Source of the DNA: Litsea cubeba
Taxonomy: Eukaryota; Streptophyta; Magnoliopsida; Laurales; Lauraceae
Direction: 5' to 3'
Assembly: GCA_012931725.1 (NCBI GenBank)
Contig: CM022947.1
Location: 19,422,527 to 19,486,526, forward strand
Length of the DNA: 64,000 nucleotides
Position 1 is the stretch's first letter, and each line of letters starts with the position of its first letter. The notes under the pieces were generated by a model. It had not been told where the DNA came from, searched no databases, and saw nothing but the letters and a program-made list of their open reading frames with translations. Of this stretch, positions 32,292 through 44,799 are shown piece after piece. Made by a program: the position numbers and the translations under genes.

Positions 32292-35200
32292 TGTCGCGAC
32301 CCCGGACTGAGTTAGGGGACCAAATCCGGGATCGGGACATGATGATGCCGTGCCACGTGCATCTCTTGGCTAATCCGCACACGGAATTGAGAAAACATTT
32401 ATCCGTACGCGTGATTTCCCATAGGGTTCCGTGGTGAGAATTACAAATCCCATTCATTTACATGTAAACATATCGGTACACCTTTGATATTGCGGAAGCG
32501 TGTAGCAAACCATAGTAGTACTATTCCATTCCATAGACAAAACGGAATTATAATCGATATGTCAGATATCAGAATGAGCAATGATCAGTGGCATAATTCC
32601 CACAAGTAAAGTTAAAGTTTATACAAAAGATCAGTTAGTTAATTTCCCCAAAATAATGGTCAACAAAGACCATACATCCAATAAAACCCAAAAGATGTTA
32701 TCATGAGTTCCCAAAATGTCGTTCTCAAAGCCTGAATGAATGTCTACATGACGTCGTCGGCTTGCCACTCTATTACGCGCTGCGGTTCACCGACCACCTC
32801 CTCAGGCTCCTCCTCGATGGCAATGGGATCGGGACCTGAGTACCAAAGTAAATGGATTAGACACGACGGTCTGGCAGGTGGGTGAAAATATATAACAATA
32901 ATTCAAAACAATGATACTTTTAGAAACATAATGGAACCTGGATAAATAATGAATTTCATAAAGAATAATGTATCATTTAAAAGAGGTACGTATGCAATAA
33001 AACATGTAAGGTAACAAGGATTCGGAAATAACAAGATGGCAACCACACAAAGCTAAATCCTCTCTCACGAAAGTGATGATAGCACATCGGGACATTGACC
33101 TCAATCACACGAGGTGAGGAGGATCAATGACGTTGACCTCAGTCACACGAGGTGAGGAGAGTCAACGATTTTATACAATAAATACATATAATACTCTGCG
33201 GGACCACGGTAGCGAACCGGGTATATCGAGGCGAGGCGGGAACCATGCTGCAACTGGTATAACATAAGGGGGATCTCCAAACCGGTGGATCAAATCAATA
33301 AGGTTATCCAAGCTTAGTGGTGTCGACTCATAGGTAGCATGCGGAAAAATCGAAATAATTGAATACACATAACGGGGCGGGGTACCCATAGGTACAAAAC
33401 ACACTAGTATCGGGACGGGTTTAAATGGATCAGCAATATGCTAAAACAATGCTCTCGGGGCAAATATAATCACATATCATGGTTTCGAAATCCATGATTA
33501 AGAGTTTAGTTAAAAATCAAATATAAGTGGATCCTCATACATTTTTGGGCTAGGCATTGAGGTTTCAAGATTTGGGCCAATGTGAATAGGGTTCCGTATG
33601 TCGGTTATGATGTAAATTGGTACTCTTTTAAGAATTAGGAACATCTCGGGTCCTTACACACATTGACCAACCTAGAAAATCCTCAATGAATCTACATAAT
33701 GGGGATTCTCCTACCTTCGGGCTTCATACGACGCCATGCAAATCTTTACATTGCATTGGGGCTCCAACCAATACCTCCCCAAGCCTAAAAACAATGTTTC
33801 AAGTCCTTAAGTATCGACCCAGGCATGACAGGCGGCTCAATCGAGCGGACTAGGAAGTTCGCTCGGGCGAACTGCTCTCTGTTTGGGGTTCGCTCGAGCG
33901 GATCAAGGTTCGCTCGAGTGGACCTGCTCGGATCAGGTTGGCTCGAGCGATCAGAGGGTTGGCTCGAGCCAACGAGGTTCTGTGACGGGTTCGCTCGAGC
34001 GATGTGTCAAAGTCGCTCGAGCGAACTGTCCAGAAACCTGTTTTCTGTATATAGTTCAGCTCTTCTCCTTTCTTTCCTTTCATGCACTTTGAGAACCCTT
34101 CCTACAAGTATTTGAGGGTCTCAAAACTTCCTTAGTAAACCCCATTCAATCCATCATTCACTCCCCCAACAACCACACCATTAAAACATTAACTCCTCAA
34201 TCACTTTCACCTCATTCAATGCAAGGCAAACTCCCATAATGAAAACCCATAAATGATCTTTTAACAAGACAACAATGCATATGTTTTCAAGAAGACAATT
34301 AATAGAGATTAGCCTATCAATATGCATGTTTCCAAAACCATTAACACTCATAAAGCAACATAGGTGAAAGCAATGAATAAGAGTTCAAATTTTATAAGTA
34401 AGAATTCATGAAATCAATCCATTCATCCACTTGCCTTAGGCCCAAAGCTAATCAATTTGAGCTCTAATCACCTCTTAAGCTCACAATCAAACACCTATAC
34501 AAAAACCCCCAAATCCAACCCTAGAATATCAAAATCCAAGCAAAACAAAATGAAATCTTTCAATAATTGAAATGGAGCTTCTCTAAGACTCAACAAACAA
34601 GAACCTAGGAGATGGAAGAGAGCTCTTACCTGGAAGGTCCTCAAATAAGCAAGGCTAGCCCAAGGACAAGTTCAAAGTCTATGAATCCCCTCAAAAACGG
34701 TACCAAAAGAAAGCTCTTGCGAAGGGGAGAAAGATTTGTGAAGCTTCCTTCATAATTTGAGCAAGCTTTGATGATGATATGAGATGAACAAGACAAGGAG
34801 AGGAATAGAGAAAGGTGGCTACTGCTGGAGCTTCTCTTGTGCAGGAATTAGGTCAAGAGTGGAATGAGGAAGGTGAGTTCTATATATACAAAGAAGAGAG
34901 TGGGTCCCACAACTTAAAACATTTGTCGGGCTCATAACATGCGTCTCGGGACCTCAATTGAATTCGACGAAGCCGACGAAGTTGCTCGACGAAATATCTA
35001 GTTTCCAAAAAGTCTATATTTTGCAAGTTTTGGTGACATCGAAATTGGTGTCCAGATTTTTGGGTAAAAAGACCATTTTGCCCTCAAATTGTAAAAAGTC
35101 AGATTTAGGGCTCTCGAATGGGAACGATGTCAACATGAAAGCTGTAGGGGTTAACAAGATAAGTCAAACGGGATTAAAACATAATTTTTTTGGAAATCAT

Positions 35201-35397
35201 AATTAAACCCCCAATCTCACACAATTCGTAGCAAGAACCCCCGAATGGTCCCACAAATAAAAAGCCTCTCAAAATTCCCCAAAGCTATAATAAAAGCTAT
35301 TCTAATCCCAAATTAATTCAAAAACCACTAAACACACTTAAAGCTAAAGCACAACTTAATTAACTCTAATCGAGATCTCTAGGGTCGGGGTCTTACA
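32292..35397 (+). mobile_element. Solo LTR, same family as 1-2537
   Basis: Begins TGTCGCGACCCCGGACTGAG and ends GGGTCGGGGTCTTACA, 3106 bases. Flanks are ATACT (32287-32291) and ATACC (35398-35402), a 5-bp TSD with one later mismatch. It carries a CTCGAG palindrome array. A block of about 48 bases holding CTCA.TCACACGAGGTGAGGAG appears twice (about 33090-33135 and 33136-33165) but only once in the copy at the window start. Confidence 0.85.
33838..34025. repeat. CTCGAG palindrome array in the solo LTR
   Basis: Six CTCGAG centres in about 150 bases, with arms such as GTTCGCTCGAGCGGA, TTGGCTCGAGCCAA and GTCGCTCGAGCGAAC. Homologous to 1010-1180, with one more centre. Confidence 0.8.
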
Positions 35398-35625
35398 ATA
35401 CCTGCCTCTTTATTATATTTTGTTTTTATTTATGGCTAAAGTTGATTACCATAAGCTTACGCTAAATCATTCAAGTATATGTGAAATAAGCTTGTTATAT
35501 TCTTAATGCGGTAACCTATAAGGATCACAAGCGCTCACAGACGAAATTGTTATTGTGACCCATGTGCGCAACTGCAGTCCCAAATCTGGGATGCTTTTAC
35601 AGTAATCCGGTCTGGGGTCGTGACA

Positions 35626-38570
35626 TTGTTGAAATTATATTTTGGGGAAATATAAGAAATACATAGAATATATATGCCGGAAAAGTAAGAAAATAAAAAA
35701 TTAAATATTAATTTTATCAAAAAAAATTTTTTGCAAAAATATCACATTTTGGCCAAAATAGAGCATAGGCCGAAAATTAAAAATGAAAATGTTTAACCCT
35801 AATTCCGTTTCGGTCACTTGGCTGATCGAAAAAAGAATTTCGGCCTTCTCAGCCGAAACAACACGAGATTAATAACTACAATTAAACTGATATGATGATC
35901 TCCTTTTCTTTCACACACACCAAATTGTAGATAAACTTTTTATCCCATGCCTTCCTCCCACCGATGGCTTGCATCCAGGAGGGCTACACAATCTAGACCT
36001 TAATTTTCTCTAAAATGGTACAAATAAAAGGACAATAAGATACTAAATGAAAACATTTTGGTAGGAAGTCAAGTTCGGTTGAGCACTGTGGGTAACATGT
36101 ATAGGCTCAACTTCAATGCGACCCATTTATTAATTGGCTGGGTTGAAATTTTCAACTTAATCCCAAAATTGAAGTTATTATAAGGTCGACCAAATTAATT
36201 AACCTCAATTAACAGGTCAGCTTCAGGTTAGGGTTGTACTGCCTTTGATCAAATCGGGTCAAATTTGGGTCATGTTGGTTGGAAGAATAACAATAACACT
36301 AGTCCACCTATTTGTTATGTTGGTTTGAAATTCCAACTCGAATCCCATCCAAAATTAAAAAGGGCCAATCTGAACCTTTTTATTATTTTTTTATTTTTTT
36401 ATTTTTTGCTAAAAGGCCAATCTGAATCATTAATTACTAGATTTGCTAGGGAGATTGTGTTGGTGAATCAGGTCAGAAATTTGCCCCCCCTATTTTGGTG
36501 CATCCTATATTGAGGCGATGAATCCATGGACCACTGGATTAGGTCTAATTAAGTATTACCAGGCTGTACATTATTTTAAAGACTTAATAATAAATTTTGA
36601 CTTATCTTTCTTAAAAAAGCGTAACCATTTTGCCCAGCGCCGCATTTAATCGTTTTCTCCAAGTGTAATGAGCCATATCTACTGTTATAAATACTGCATT
36701 ATCTTGTAGGGATTTTTTATACCTCCCAATTTGTTCACCATTAGTACAAAATTATCCTCCATTTTATGTATTCTCAAACTCTTCCCTCTGTATTTTTGAC
36801 AACCATAAAGACACCCATTACTGTAGGTCAAGCAATGGCTAAATTTTTAAATAAAAGGACCTAAATGCCGTTATTGCATGTTAATATGAATCTCCACTCT
36901 TGCTAATTCAACCACCAATGCCAAAACTATACAACAACTGAAGCTGTGTCCCAAATAAATACAAATGATATATTACTAATTACTACACGTGCAATGCCAA
37001 GATAGGAATCAGTGGTTGGATAAGTGAGAGATAAACTCATAAGATTTATTAACTATGCATTCAACTTTACCATCTAAGCTGGTTCTTGGGGCATCTTATT
37101 TGTTAAAATGGGTAGCAACCTAAGAACAGCTATAACGTACGTGAGGTATTATTAAGCCAAACTTTAGACTTCACGCGTCTTCCATCGGTACAAAAAGTGA
37201 TTTACATGTTCATAATATTGTTTGGAAATTAAAATCCCCCATACACGTTAGTGCTAATGAAAATGATGGACCTAGGCATCATTGAAACGTTCTTTCCTTG
37301 GCAATTGAACTCTTTGTTCGCTCGTCTCCCAACAACTACAAACTTTGATCAGTCACAACCATCATCGTCCTAAAGTAAGAAAAGAGGAAGACAATGGTAA
37401 ATTGTTTGTGGAATGAGACGATTTGGTGTAGAATCTTATTTCCTCCCAAGAGAGAAATTATGCATTGCTACCCCTCCAATGCAAAGTAAAACATATTCAG
37501 TTTATTTTTACCTTATTCCACAAAGAAAATATATATATATATATCAAACCAAACAATGTAATAGTAGATTGCACTGAAAATTAGAATACTTTTTCTCTCT
37601 TTCTCATCAAAGAAATGCATTTGGAGATGATATATAGTTATCTCTATCATTGCTCATAAAAAAAATTATCAGACAAATTGGGTTTTTGTTTTAGATTAGA
37701 AAATTTCAGGAAAATCATCTATTCTGTGGTCCATCTATCTTTTTTCCGACTCTTTCTATCTTCTATATGGTCCTCCATCATTCTCTTAGTTAGAACCATT
37801 GGATCATTGAGTGGCTCCATAATGGATGGTCAAGATTGACTGGCAGCTTCCTTTAGTGAAACTGATCATTCAGGTTGTAGGTCTGTGGTCTAACCAAGTA
37901 GTGTTGGTACCTATGCTTTGCACTGTTTTGTTTTGTTTTCGTATGTCTATGCTTATGCTCGGAAGTCAAACCTTTGTGACGGTCATGTCTTCTTGTACTG
38001 GGAATACTAAAGATGAAGAACGTTCAACGTTGTTTGTAAAAAGACGTCTGATATTAACAACTCTACCCGTTAAGAATTCATTTCCTTCTCCCCATATTTC
38101 TTTTAGTTGGGTTTGTGTCAGGTACCATTCAATCATTCAAAGTGAAACATCTGAGTTCTGACCCCAACCAAGCTTCGATGCAGAGATAATACACAGAAAG
38201 TCAGTGTATATGATATGGCATTATGAGGGGACACGACAGATTTGGACTCACTTGGCTGGGTGTGTAGAGGCACAAATCAAATTGGTTTTGGGGATATGCC
38301 CAATCATAGAGGATTGACAGAGTGGATGCATCTTCTGGCTTGGAATTCAGATGGGTGCTGATTATTGAGATAATTGGAGAAGGTGAAGAGCAATGGAGGG
38401 CCAAAAAAGACGGGAGGGCTGCCCAAAGTATAGTACAGGAATAGAAATGGCGGCGGCTGTTAAGTGTAGGTGATATGAAGAGAGGAAGAAGGAGAAGAAG
38501 TGGAAAGGGATAAATGTGTATTTATCATCTGACGTGATACTTTCATTTTTCTCCTTTCTCAAACGAACCA

Positions 38571-38615
<45 letters not shown>

Positions 38616-38786
38616 TAATCTCTGCAAACCATACACAAATACAATGCTAAAAAAACATTACATTTTGTCAAGGGACCGCAACCTTCATTATTCAACTGTC
38701 TATGCTTTAAACTGAGATAAGCGCACACGGATATAGTTAGCTTTTACCAGTTTTATTTGGCTACTTCAATGGTACTTGTGGGACAT

Positions 38787-38825
<39 letters not shown>

Positions 38826-39727
38826 GGTGTGGTCTGGTCGTTTGGATTAGGGATAATATGTGGAGCAACTAGCTACCATGAGTGATGGCATCAACTTGAA
38901 GGCCCAGGGATCACTGTGGTGCCACCACCACTTAACAATTTGTGCTGGCTTCTAGCCCTATTTTATACCCTTTTTCCCGATCAATATAGCAACGAACACT
39001 TGCCGGAGTAACAGAAAAAAATGGCCGGTTCATGTCATTCACATGGAAAACTAAAAAATATACTTTGTTTTTCACATACCTAGATACACCAAAACTTGGT
39101 GTAAAGGCCTGATTTGGGGTTCATTTGCCATGGCCACCTGAAACGTGTGGGGTATTATTTTTCGGTTTTCACCTGGGACCGAAAAATAGGATGATTCACG
39201 CATCAGGTTGAGCCTTTCCTAAAAGCAATTTGTTGAATTTGGTCGAATCCAGACGGTTGAGTAACATATTAGCTATCTATCCATATTTTGACACATGCGA
39301 AACCGTCTGCCATGTAAGTATGCCAGATCAATGGCTGATATTAGCACCTTGAGGCCTAACAACCAAAGGAAATTTAAAACCAAAAACAAGAATACACCTT
39401 GAGGCCAGAAGCCATGGCAGCTGAGATCTATATGGGAAGGAAGGAGACTGTATAGTAAAAACCAAAGAAAAATTAAAACCAAAAACAAAAATAAAAAGAC
39501 ACTGCTTAATTCATAGAGAAATATCTGGACCTACTGTAGTTAGCCCAGTTTACATTATTTTCAGCTAAACAAGAAGAACAAGGAGGAAGAACAACAGAGA
39601 AACACACATCCTATATCTATATTGCTGATAAAGAAAAACACAATAGAAAGAGACAGCACCCCAGATAAATATAAGAGTAAATAAAAGGAGACGACTATAT
39701 TTGAAAGGAAATCAAGCTATAGCAAGC
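35626..39727. other. Low-copy AT-rich spacer, no gene recognised
   Basis: No coding region, RNA gene or retroelement domain is recognised. It contains microsatellites: (AT)n near 37527-37541, (TC)n at 38573-38611 and again at 38791-38820. The segment 39500-39727 is the probable 3' untranslated region of the gene that follows on the minus strand. Confidence 0.5.
38573..38820. repeat. Two (CT)n microsatellites
   Basis: CTCTCT runs of about 38 bases (38573-38611) and about 30 bases (38791-38820), separated by unique sequence. Confidence 0.9.
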
Positions 39728-40677
39728 TTATTCCTTCCTCATCTTCTTGCTACTGTTCATGATATTGTTCTTGCTGTTTTCTTTAAGGAAATCGAGCAGA
39801 TTAGGGCTTTTGCATTTGGGACACTTGGGCTCTTGTTCCTCTTTGAGCATGACATACATGAGGCAACAACGGCACCCCTTGAGGACCAAGGAGGTCACCT
39901 CAGTGGGGCTGCTGGGGGGCCTAATCACCTTAGTGTCAGCCTCCTCCGCTAATTCAGATGACACACACGAGCCCGGCGATATGAAAGATGCGGACGACGA
40001 CTGCGTTGGAGAATCCGGCAGATGCGGGTCGATCAATGGTGGCAGGGTTGTCAGGTTTCCCTCGAAGTCCTGATGTGGGTTCCACCTCCCATTCCAACCC
40101 ATATCTTCCGCAGCAGCAGCAGCAAAGGAGATGTCTCTTTTGTAGTGGACCCGACCCGTCTACATGGAAGACAAACACTCCGTGGTGTTAGTAACATGTC
40201 ATGGATCATTAAGGAGAAGTACGCTTTATCTCATCGATCTAAGGTATTAATATGCATATTAAAGGAAAAAAAAAAAAGAAGCCGTATATAAAAAATTTAT
40301 ATTTCTAACATTGTTGTACAAAAGTGATCTTTCTCTTTTTATGCAATTGCTGAGAATGATCGAGTGCGATAAGAAAGGAGAGAAGATTTGCAAGCTTGAC
40401 ATGATGGCCATCATTATGGCCTTGAAACAAGAAAGATTAAGAATGTATCGGGGAGATTTTTTCTTACATTAAGATCAATGACCCTCGTCCAACCTGGGGG
40501 AAGAGTGAAGGGGTGTAGATCAATAGGCATCGAGGCAAGATGAGGAGGGAGGCGATGGCGGTAGGCGAGGGGTAAGTTGCGTTCGATGTATTCAATCGTT
40601 GGACCGGCAAACCGATTACCTAGTTGTAAGGGGGTCTTTCTACCACCAATACGATCTTGTTGCATCCAAAAGGCCAT
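39728..40677 (-). CDS. WW-domain / C-terminal CPKC-motif protein, CFL1-like, two exons
   Basis: Exon 1 is 40677-40468 (70 codons), the intron 40467-40160 (GTAAGA...ATGTAG, 308 bases), exon 2 40159-39728 with TAA. The joined product is 213 residues. The intron splits a WW domain at residue 70: exon 1 ends LPPGWTRVIDLN and exon 2 starts TGRVHYKRD, with a likely second Trp in GRWNPHQ. Then come a Ser/Pro-rich middle and a C-terminal block GCRCCLMYVMLKEEQEPKCP with KCKSPNLLDFL, two Cys pairs that may bind zinc. This layout is known from plant WW proteins such as CURLY FLAG LEAF1, which repress cuticle and epidermal gene programmes through HD-ZIP IV factors. The C-terminal motif is also seen in GL2-interacting repressors. 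The splice sites fit exactly. No frame damage is seen, so it is likely a functional nuclear regulator. The name is inference. Confidence 0.75.
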
Positions 40678-40860
40678 TTATGCTAGGGATTGAAGGAAGA
40701 GAGAGAGGGAGGGAGGGAGAGATGGGTTTCTATAAAACTTTATTGTGATCGTCAGTGGTTTAGAGAGAGAGATAGAGAGACAGAGACAGATCGAGGGGTA
40801 GGGATGGCGTTCAACGATATTGAAAGGTGGAAGGAAACTGAGGGCAAGAGATGTATTTAT
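40678..40860 (-). promoter_or_regulatory. 5' leader and proximal promoter of the CFL1-like gene, CT-rich
   Basis: On the minus strand the 120 bases before the ATG are CT-rich (complement of GAGAGAGAGGGAGGGAGGGAG at 40701-40721, and GAGAGAGAGATAGAGAGA near 40762-40779), which is common in plant 5' leaders. A weak TATA-like AATAAATAC lies at about 40861-40853 (complement). The exact start is not determinable. Confidence 0.4.
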
Positions 40861-41005
40861 TGAGGAAAAAAACGACCCAAAGATATGCAAGGTGGAAATT
40901 GCAATTACAGGGGCAGACCACGTGTTTTAATTCATTGCAATCTAGTAGAGGTGAGGAAAATGTGAAAGGCAAAGAAAACAACTGTTTTAGCAAAACAAAC
41001 GGCTA

Positions 41006-41370
41006 TATTATTAAATTTCCTGAGCTAACTATTCATACAAAAACCTCAAGGCATTAGTAGAGGCAACATAAATACTTTTCAATACCCCCTCTTGGGTGGA
41101 GTCCACTCCTGAACACTCCCCCTCGGGTGGAATCCGGTTTGCGTACTTTTGGAGACACGCATTTTTTTACGCCGAGTCGTTCCTCCGGGGATTCAAATTT
41201 GCAACTAATTGGCTTTGATACCATGTAACAAACCATGTTTGGTTCCACCTGAGGGGGAGTATTCAGAAGTGGGCTCCGCCCGAGGAGGAGTATTGGGAAG
41301 TATTTATGTTGCCTCTACTAACACCTCGATGTTTTGGTATGAATGGTTGGCTTAGGAAATTTTACATGAT
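41006..41370. repeat. Long fold-back (inverted-repeat) element, ~365 bases
   Basis: The left arm, 41006-41140 (AAATTTCCTGAGC..., then GTAGAGGCAACATAAATACTT, then CTCCCCCTCGGGTGGAA), is nearly the reverse complement of the right arm, 41234-41370 (...TTCCACCTGAGGGGGAG, AAGTATTTATGTTGCCTCTAC, GGCTTAGGAAATTTTA). Arms are about 130 bases and the loop about 95. The RNA would fold into a long hairpin. Clear target-site duplications are not seen. Confidence 0.75.
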
Positions 41371-41595
41371 ATCAGAGCAGGTACTGATCCCGTCATTCTA
41401 GTGTAGCTCTCATGGTAGGCCCGTCCATAAGATCTGTTGGGCCTGCACGTGATAGAGAGTGTTAGAAAGTCACATAACCCACATCGCCTAATTAAGTCAT
41501 GGATTTGATAGGGCTTCATATACCATGTTTGGGCCTTCCACCTATCAGCTTAAACTTTTGGGTTGGTAGATGGTATCTCACATCTATAACAAAAC
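41369..41595 (+). mobile_element. Miniature LTR-retrotransposon (TRIM-like) fragment
   Basis: TTTTACATGATATCAGAGCAGG at 41364-41385 resembles an LTR end followed by an initiator-Met tRNA primer site (TGGTATCAGAGC, one mismatch). About 75 bases further, GAGAGTGTTAGAAAGTCACATAACCCACATCGCCTAATTAAGTCATGG starts an LTR-like unit (from 41459) with the CCCACATCGCC and TATACCATGTTTGGGC phrases seen in many plant TRIM LTRs. It ends around 41590. It is too short for any protein. Confidence 0.5.
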
Positions 41596-43708
41596 CATTG
41601 GTTAAATTAGAAAGATAAGAGTCGATAAACAGAAAGGGCAAAGAGTATTTATCTCATTTCCATTTTCTTTATTAATTTTTTTGTGGTTTCATTTGTTTTC
41701 TATTTGAGGTTTTAAATGAAAGAATGTAGAGTGTTGACAACTTTGGTTCTTTATAAATTGGCTCAATGTGGGTCACATTTAGGATGCAAATGGGTCGGAT
41801 ACGAGACGGAACCATGGTGTGTCCAGGCTTATCTATCTTTATTAATCCAGTTGCAGAACCAGATTCGAGTCTGACACAATGCCTATATGTATTTGAATTT
41901 GGCATCAACTAAGAAATTTGCATCAAGTTCCTGATCCGGATCCAAAATAGAATGTAGAATACATTAGTATAATGGGATAAAAAAATCTTTAAAAAATAGG
42001 CCCTTAAAACCTATATAGTTTTAACATGCGAACGTCATACTGGATCTAGATGCTTGAGTTGTAATATACAAGGACCTGGTTTAGGATTCGAATGTTCCAG
42101 ATCCTACATACTTGGATCAAAATCCGGATCCAAATTTCTCGCAAATCAAAATTAAATTCCCTATCCACTTTATTTAGAACTGAATACTCAAATAATTAGA
42201 TACCCATTTGTAACCCTAGTCATATTGGCTTTAATAAAACGTTTCTTCGAAACTTGAGAATCTCATCATAGTTTTGCTTGTTAATGAAATAGACCTGGTG
42301 GGATCATGACTCGGAGTTAGCAAGTCAACCCGTTATAGAAATGTTAAAATATAAGTGATAAAATTCTCTTTTTAAGTCCATAATGTTTAAAAAAGATTGA
42401 ATATTTAAATAAAATAATTATATTTTTTTCTCTTTTTAGTTCTAGTATTTGTGGGAAATTATATGGAGAAAATAAATTGCTTAATGAGTAACAAGTCGCA
42501 CTAATGTAGTACTTTCCAATTTTACCTACTTTAGTTATTAACTCAACTTTAACTTCACTCTGTAAATTAACTACAATAAAAGATTCTCACACACCGGATT
42601 ACATGTTTCCAATGGGTAAATAAATAATTAAAGGATAGCTAAAGATTCTCTCATGTGCATATTCCGTATTTAGCGTTATTTGATATCTATTCACCTACAA
42701 CATGTCACGTCATTTTAGAGTGTTTAAGAAAAGTGAGTTGGCATGACTGCACTAGTAAAATGTATCAGTTCAGTGGATTCAAAGTATCCAACACTTAAAT
42801 TGTTTTAGTGGTTGGGAAGTCCAGTAATAAGTTGGCGGTCCTCGCTTCAAAACGTTTGGGGCCTTACCCGATACACAATGCTAGTGGGTGATATTGTGTA
42901 TCCGAGGTTTTACCAATGATCAACCGTAAGGGGAGAAAAAAAAAGTATCTAACATGAAAAATACATGTATAAGCCCCGTTTAGGTCTAGCTCATAATAAG
43001 TTCATAAGTTTCAATCTATATCTAGACATAATGCTTAAACGTACAGGTCAGTTTCAGGACCAAGAAGATCCATACTTATCTATCCTTTCATTGTTGTAAC
43101 CATTAAGTCTCTTGTGTGCTCATTAAATACATACACACAAAGCAAGAGTGATAGATATATTAAAGACATTTGCTAGGTTTGAGTTATAATTTGAAATAGA
43201 TTTGAATTAGAATTTGAACTAAATTTAAATTAGATTTTGGTTATATTAAGTTTTCTTTTTTTATCTTGATATATAAAAGACCATTGAGTCTCTTATTTAG
43301 TCTTGATGTTTTTATAATGTAAAATGATCAATTACTGAAACTATAATTCCTAAATTTTCATCATAATATCAAAGTCATGGTTGGTTACAGAATTCTATAA
43401 TCAAGCCAGCCATGGTCATGCCTTCTTTTTCTTTGCAATAATCTGACAATCATAGCTTTGTTTTTTCCCTAGATGAAAACCAAATGATCTTATATCTGTT
43501 TAAAATCCTCTCTCATTCAGACATTAATATCGAAGCCTCATGATGTTATCATTTCTTTTCATAAGTTCTTTCTGACGAGAGCTCTCGTCAAGCTGCATGA
43601 TCTTACTTTGTATGATTCAGAAAGAGTTCGTGATAAATATGATTAAGCAAGCCAACGGATCCAACATACTCCAAAAGATCGGTATGCAATAGTAATGGAC
43701 TCTACACA
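41596..43708. other. AT-rich spacer, no gene recognised
   Basis: No open frame of note, no RNA gene, and no recognised repeat apart from A/T-rich stretches. Confidence 0.5.
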
Positions 43709-44630
43709 TGTAACGCCACTAGACCGGATTGAGAGACAAACCGAATCCAAGGTGTGAGATTTTAGGGGCTAATTTAAAGTTTTCCATTTGTGGCCCCTAT
43801 TGTGGTCCCAAAAGATCGAAGTTCGTGGTGAGGATATAATATTTGAATCACCTGAAACAACCTGCGAAAGTTTACAATAATAAACATGCTAGTATTATAA
43901 CATATGAATACCAATTATAGTGCAAGGCATGGATGTATTTAAGTTTGTACGAAAGAACATATAAATTTATAAACAATGGCCACTCCAAAAATCAAAGATC
44001 CATTAGATATTCTCATGAGGTGCTCAAGTGTCAGGCATGATGACGCTACTCTACGACATCGGCGCATCACTCTTGGAATTCCACCGGTTCAGGATCCTTC
44101 GAGGCCATCTCAATCTCCGGCTCGTAGTAGGTGGTGTCGTCTACACACCAAGATAACAGCTTCAGACAAAAGTCAACAAGTAGATAAGCAATATATAGAA
44201 GATACAATGTTTTAAATGGAATATAAGATAGGTACATTCATAAGGGAACAAGGATAATAATCTAGGTATTAAAGCATTAATAACAATCAAGTAAGATCCT
44301 GTGCATCATCAAACAATAAGGCATCCACCAACACAAATAATATGCAATGCACAAGACAACCAAGCCACCTTCCGGGGGTACTAACAGTGTCCAAGCTGTC
44401 TGCCATTACTCAAAGTCCAGCATCGATTGTGTCCAAGCACCTACCAGCAATAACAACGGCATCCAAGCTACTTGCCACTATCCTACGCCTAATGAACCAC
44501 ATCCAAGTCGTCTGCCCACTACTCGTGAACGATGTCCAAGCCACCTAACTAATGACCCCAATCTACATATGGTGAATGAATGTACTCCTCTCCCTTAATG
44601 GATCCTACAGTGGTTGAATAATATCTGGCT
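43709..44630 (+). mobile_element. Truncated LTR (5' part)
   Basis: Begins TGTAACGCCACTAGACCGG and has an LTR-like order: a CCCCTATTGTGGTCCC region, then a GGATCCTTCGAGGCCATCTCAATCTCCGG phrase like the CTCAGGCTCC phrase of the other LTRs, then CCAAGC units (44321-44545). It is lost before 44700, where a minus-strand pol gene begins. Confidence 0.5.
44321..44545 (+). repeat. Degenerate 'ATCCAAGCTNNCTGCC' repeats
   Basis: Six to seven copies of [GA][CT][AG]TCCAAGC..[CT]CTGCC at roughly 30-45-base spacing (44355, 44387, 44429, 44459, 44498, 44530). They appear to be an amplified version of the single ATCCAAGCTTAGTGG phrase in related LTRs. Confidence 0.6.
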
Positions 44631-44799
44631 ATGTGGTTCCTGACTTGAGGATACAAGACAAGCATATCTTGCTAGGGTTAATCCATTTCAAAGTAGAAGT
44701 ACATTGAGAACTACTCCAAGCCAAGCTTATATTCCAAACAAGTCCCCAAAATCCATAATGAGTAGTTCTCTTCATAATCGTTCCATAAGTCCCTTTCAT

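Larger units (their letters stand above)
30869..35625 (+). mobile_element. 5'-truncated LTR, split by a younger solo LTR
   Basis: The right end reads CAGTAATCCGGTCTGGGGTCGTGACA (35625), a typical LTR terminus. The piece at 31960-32290 (GTTGTAGGTAATGACCCCG onward) matches the layout of the other LTR 3' regions. The sequence is interrupted exactly at 32291/35398 by the next feature. Its own start is not found. No genes lie inside. Confidence 0.55.

Noticed and set aside
33825..34115. Open frames on both strands rich in Arg, Ser and Glu
   Set aside because: They arise from the CTCGAG palindromes, which are open on both strands; the same artefact appears at 984-1262 and 56649-56834.
37826..38161. 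111-residue open frame as a gene
   Set aside because: No recognised domain, no splice partners, and the composition looks like spacer DNA.
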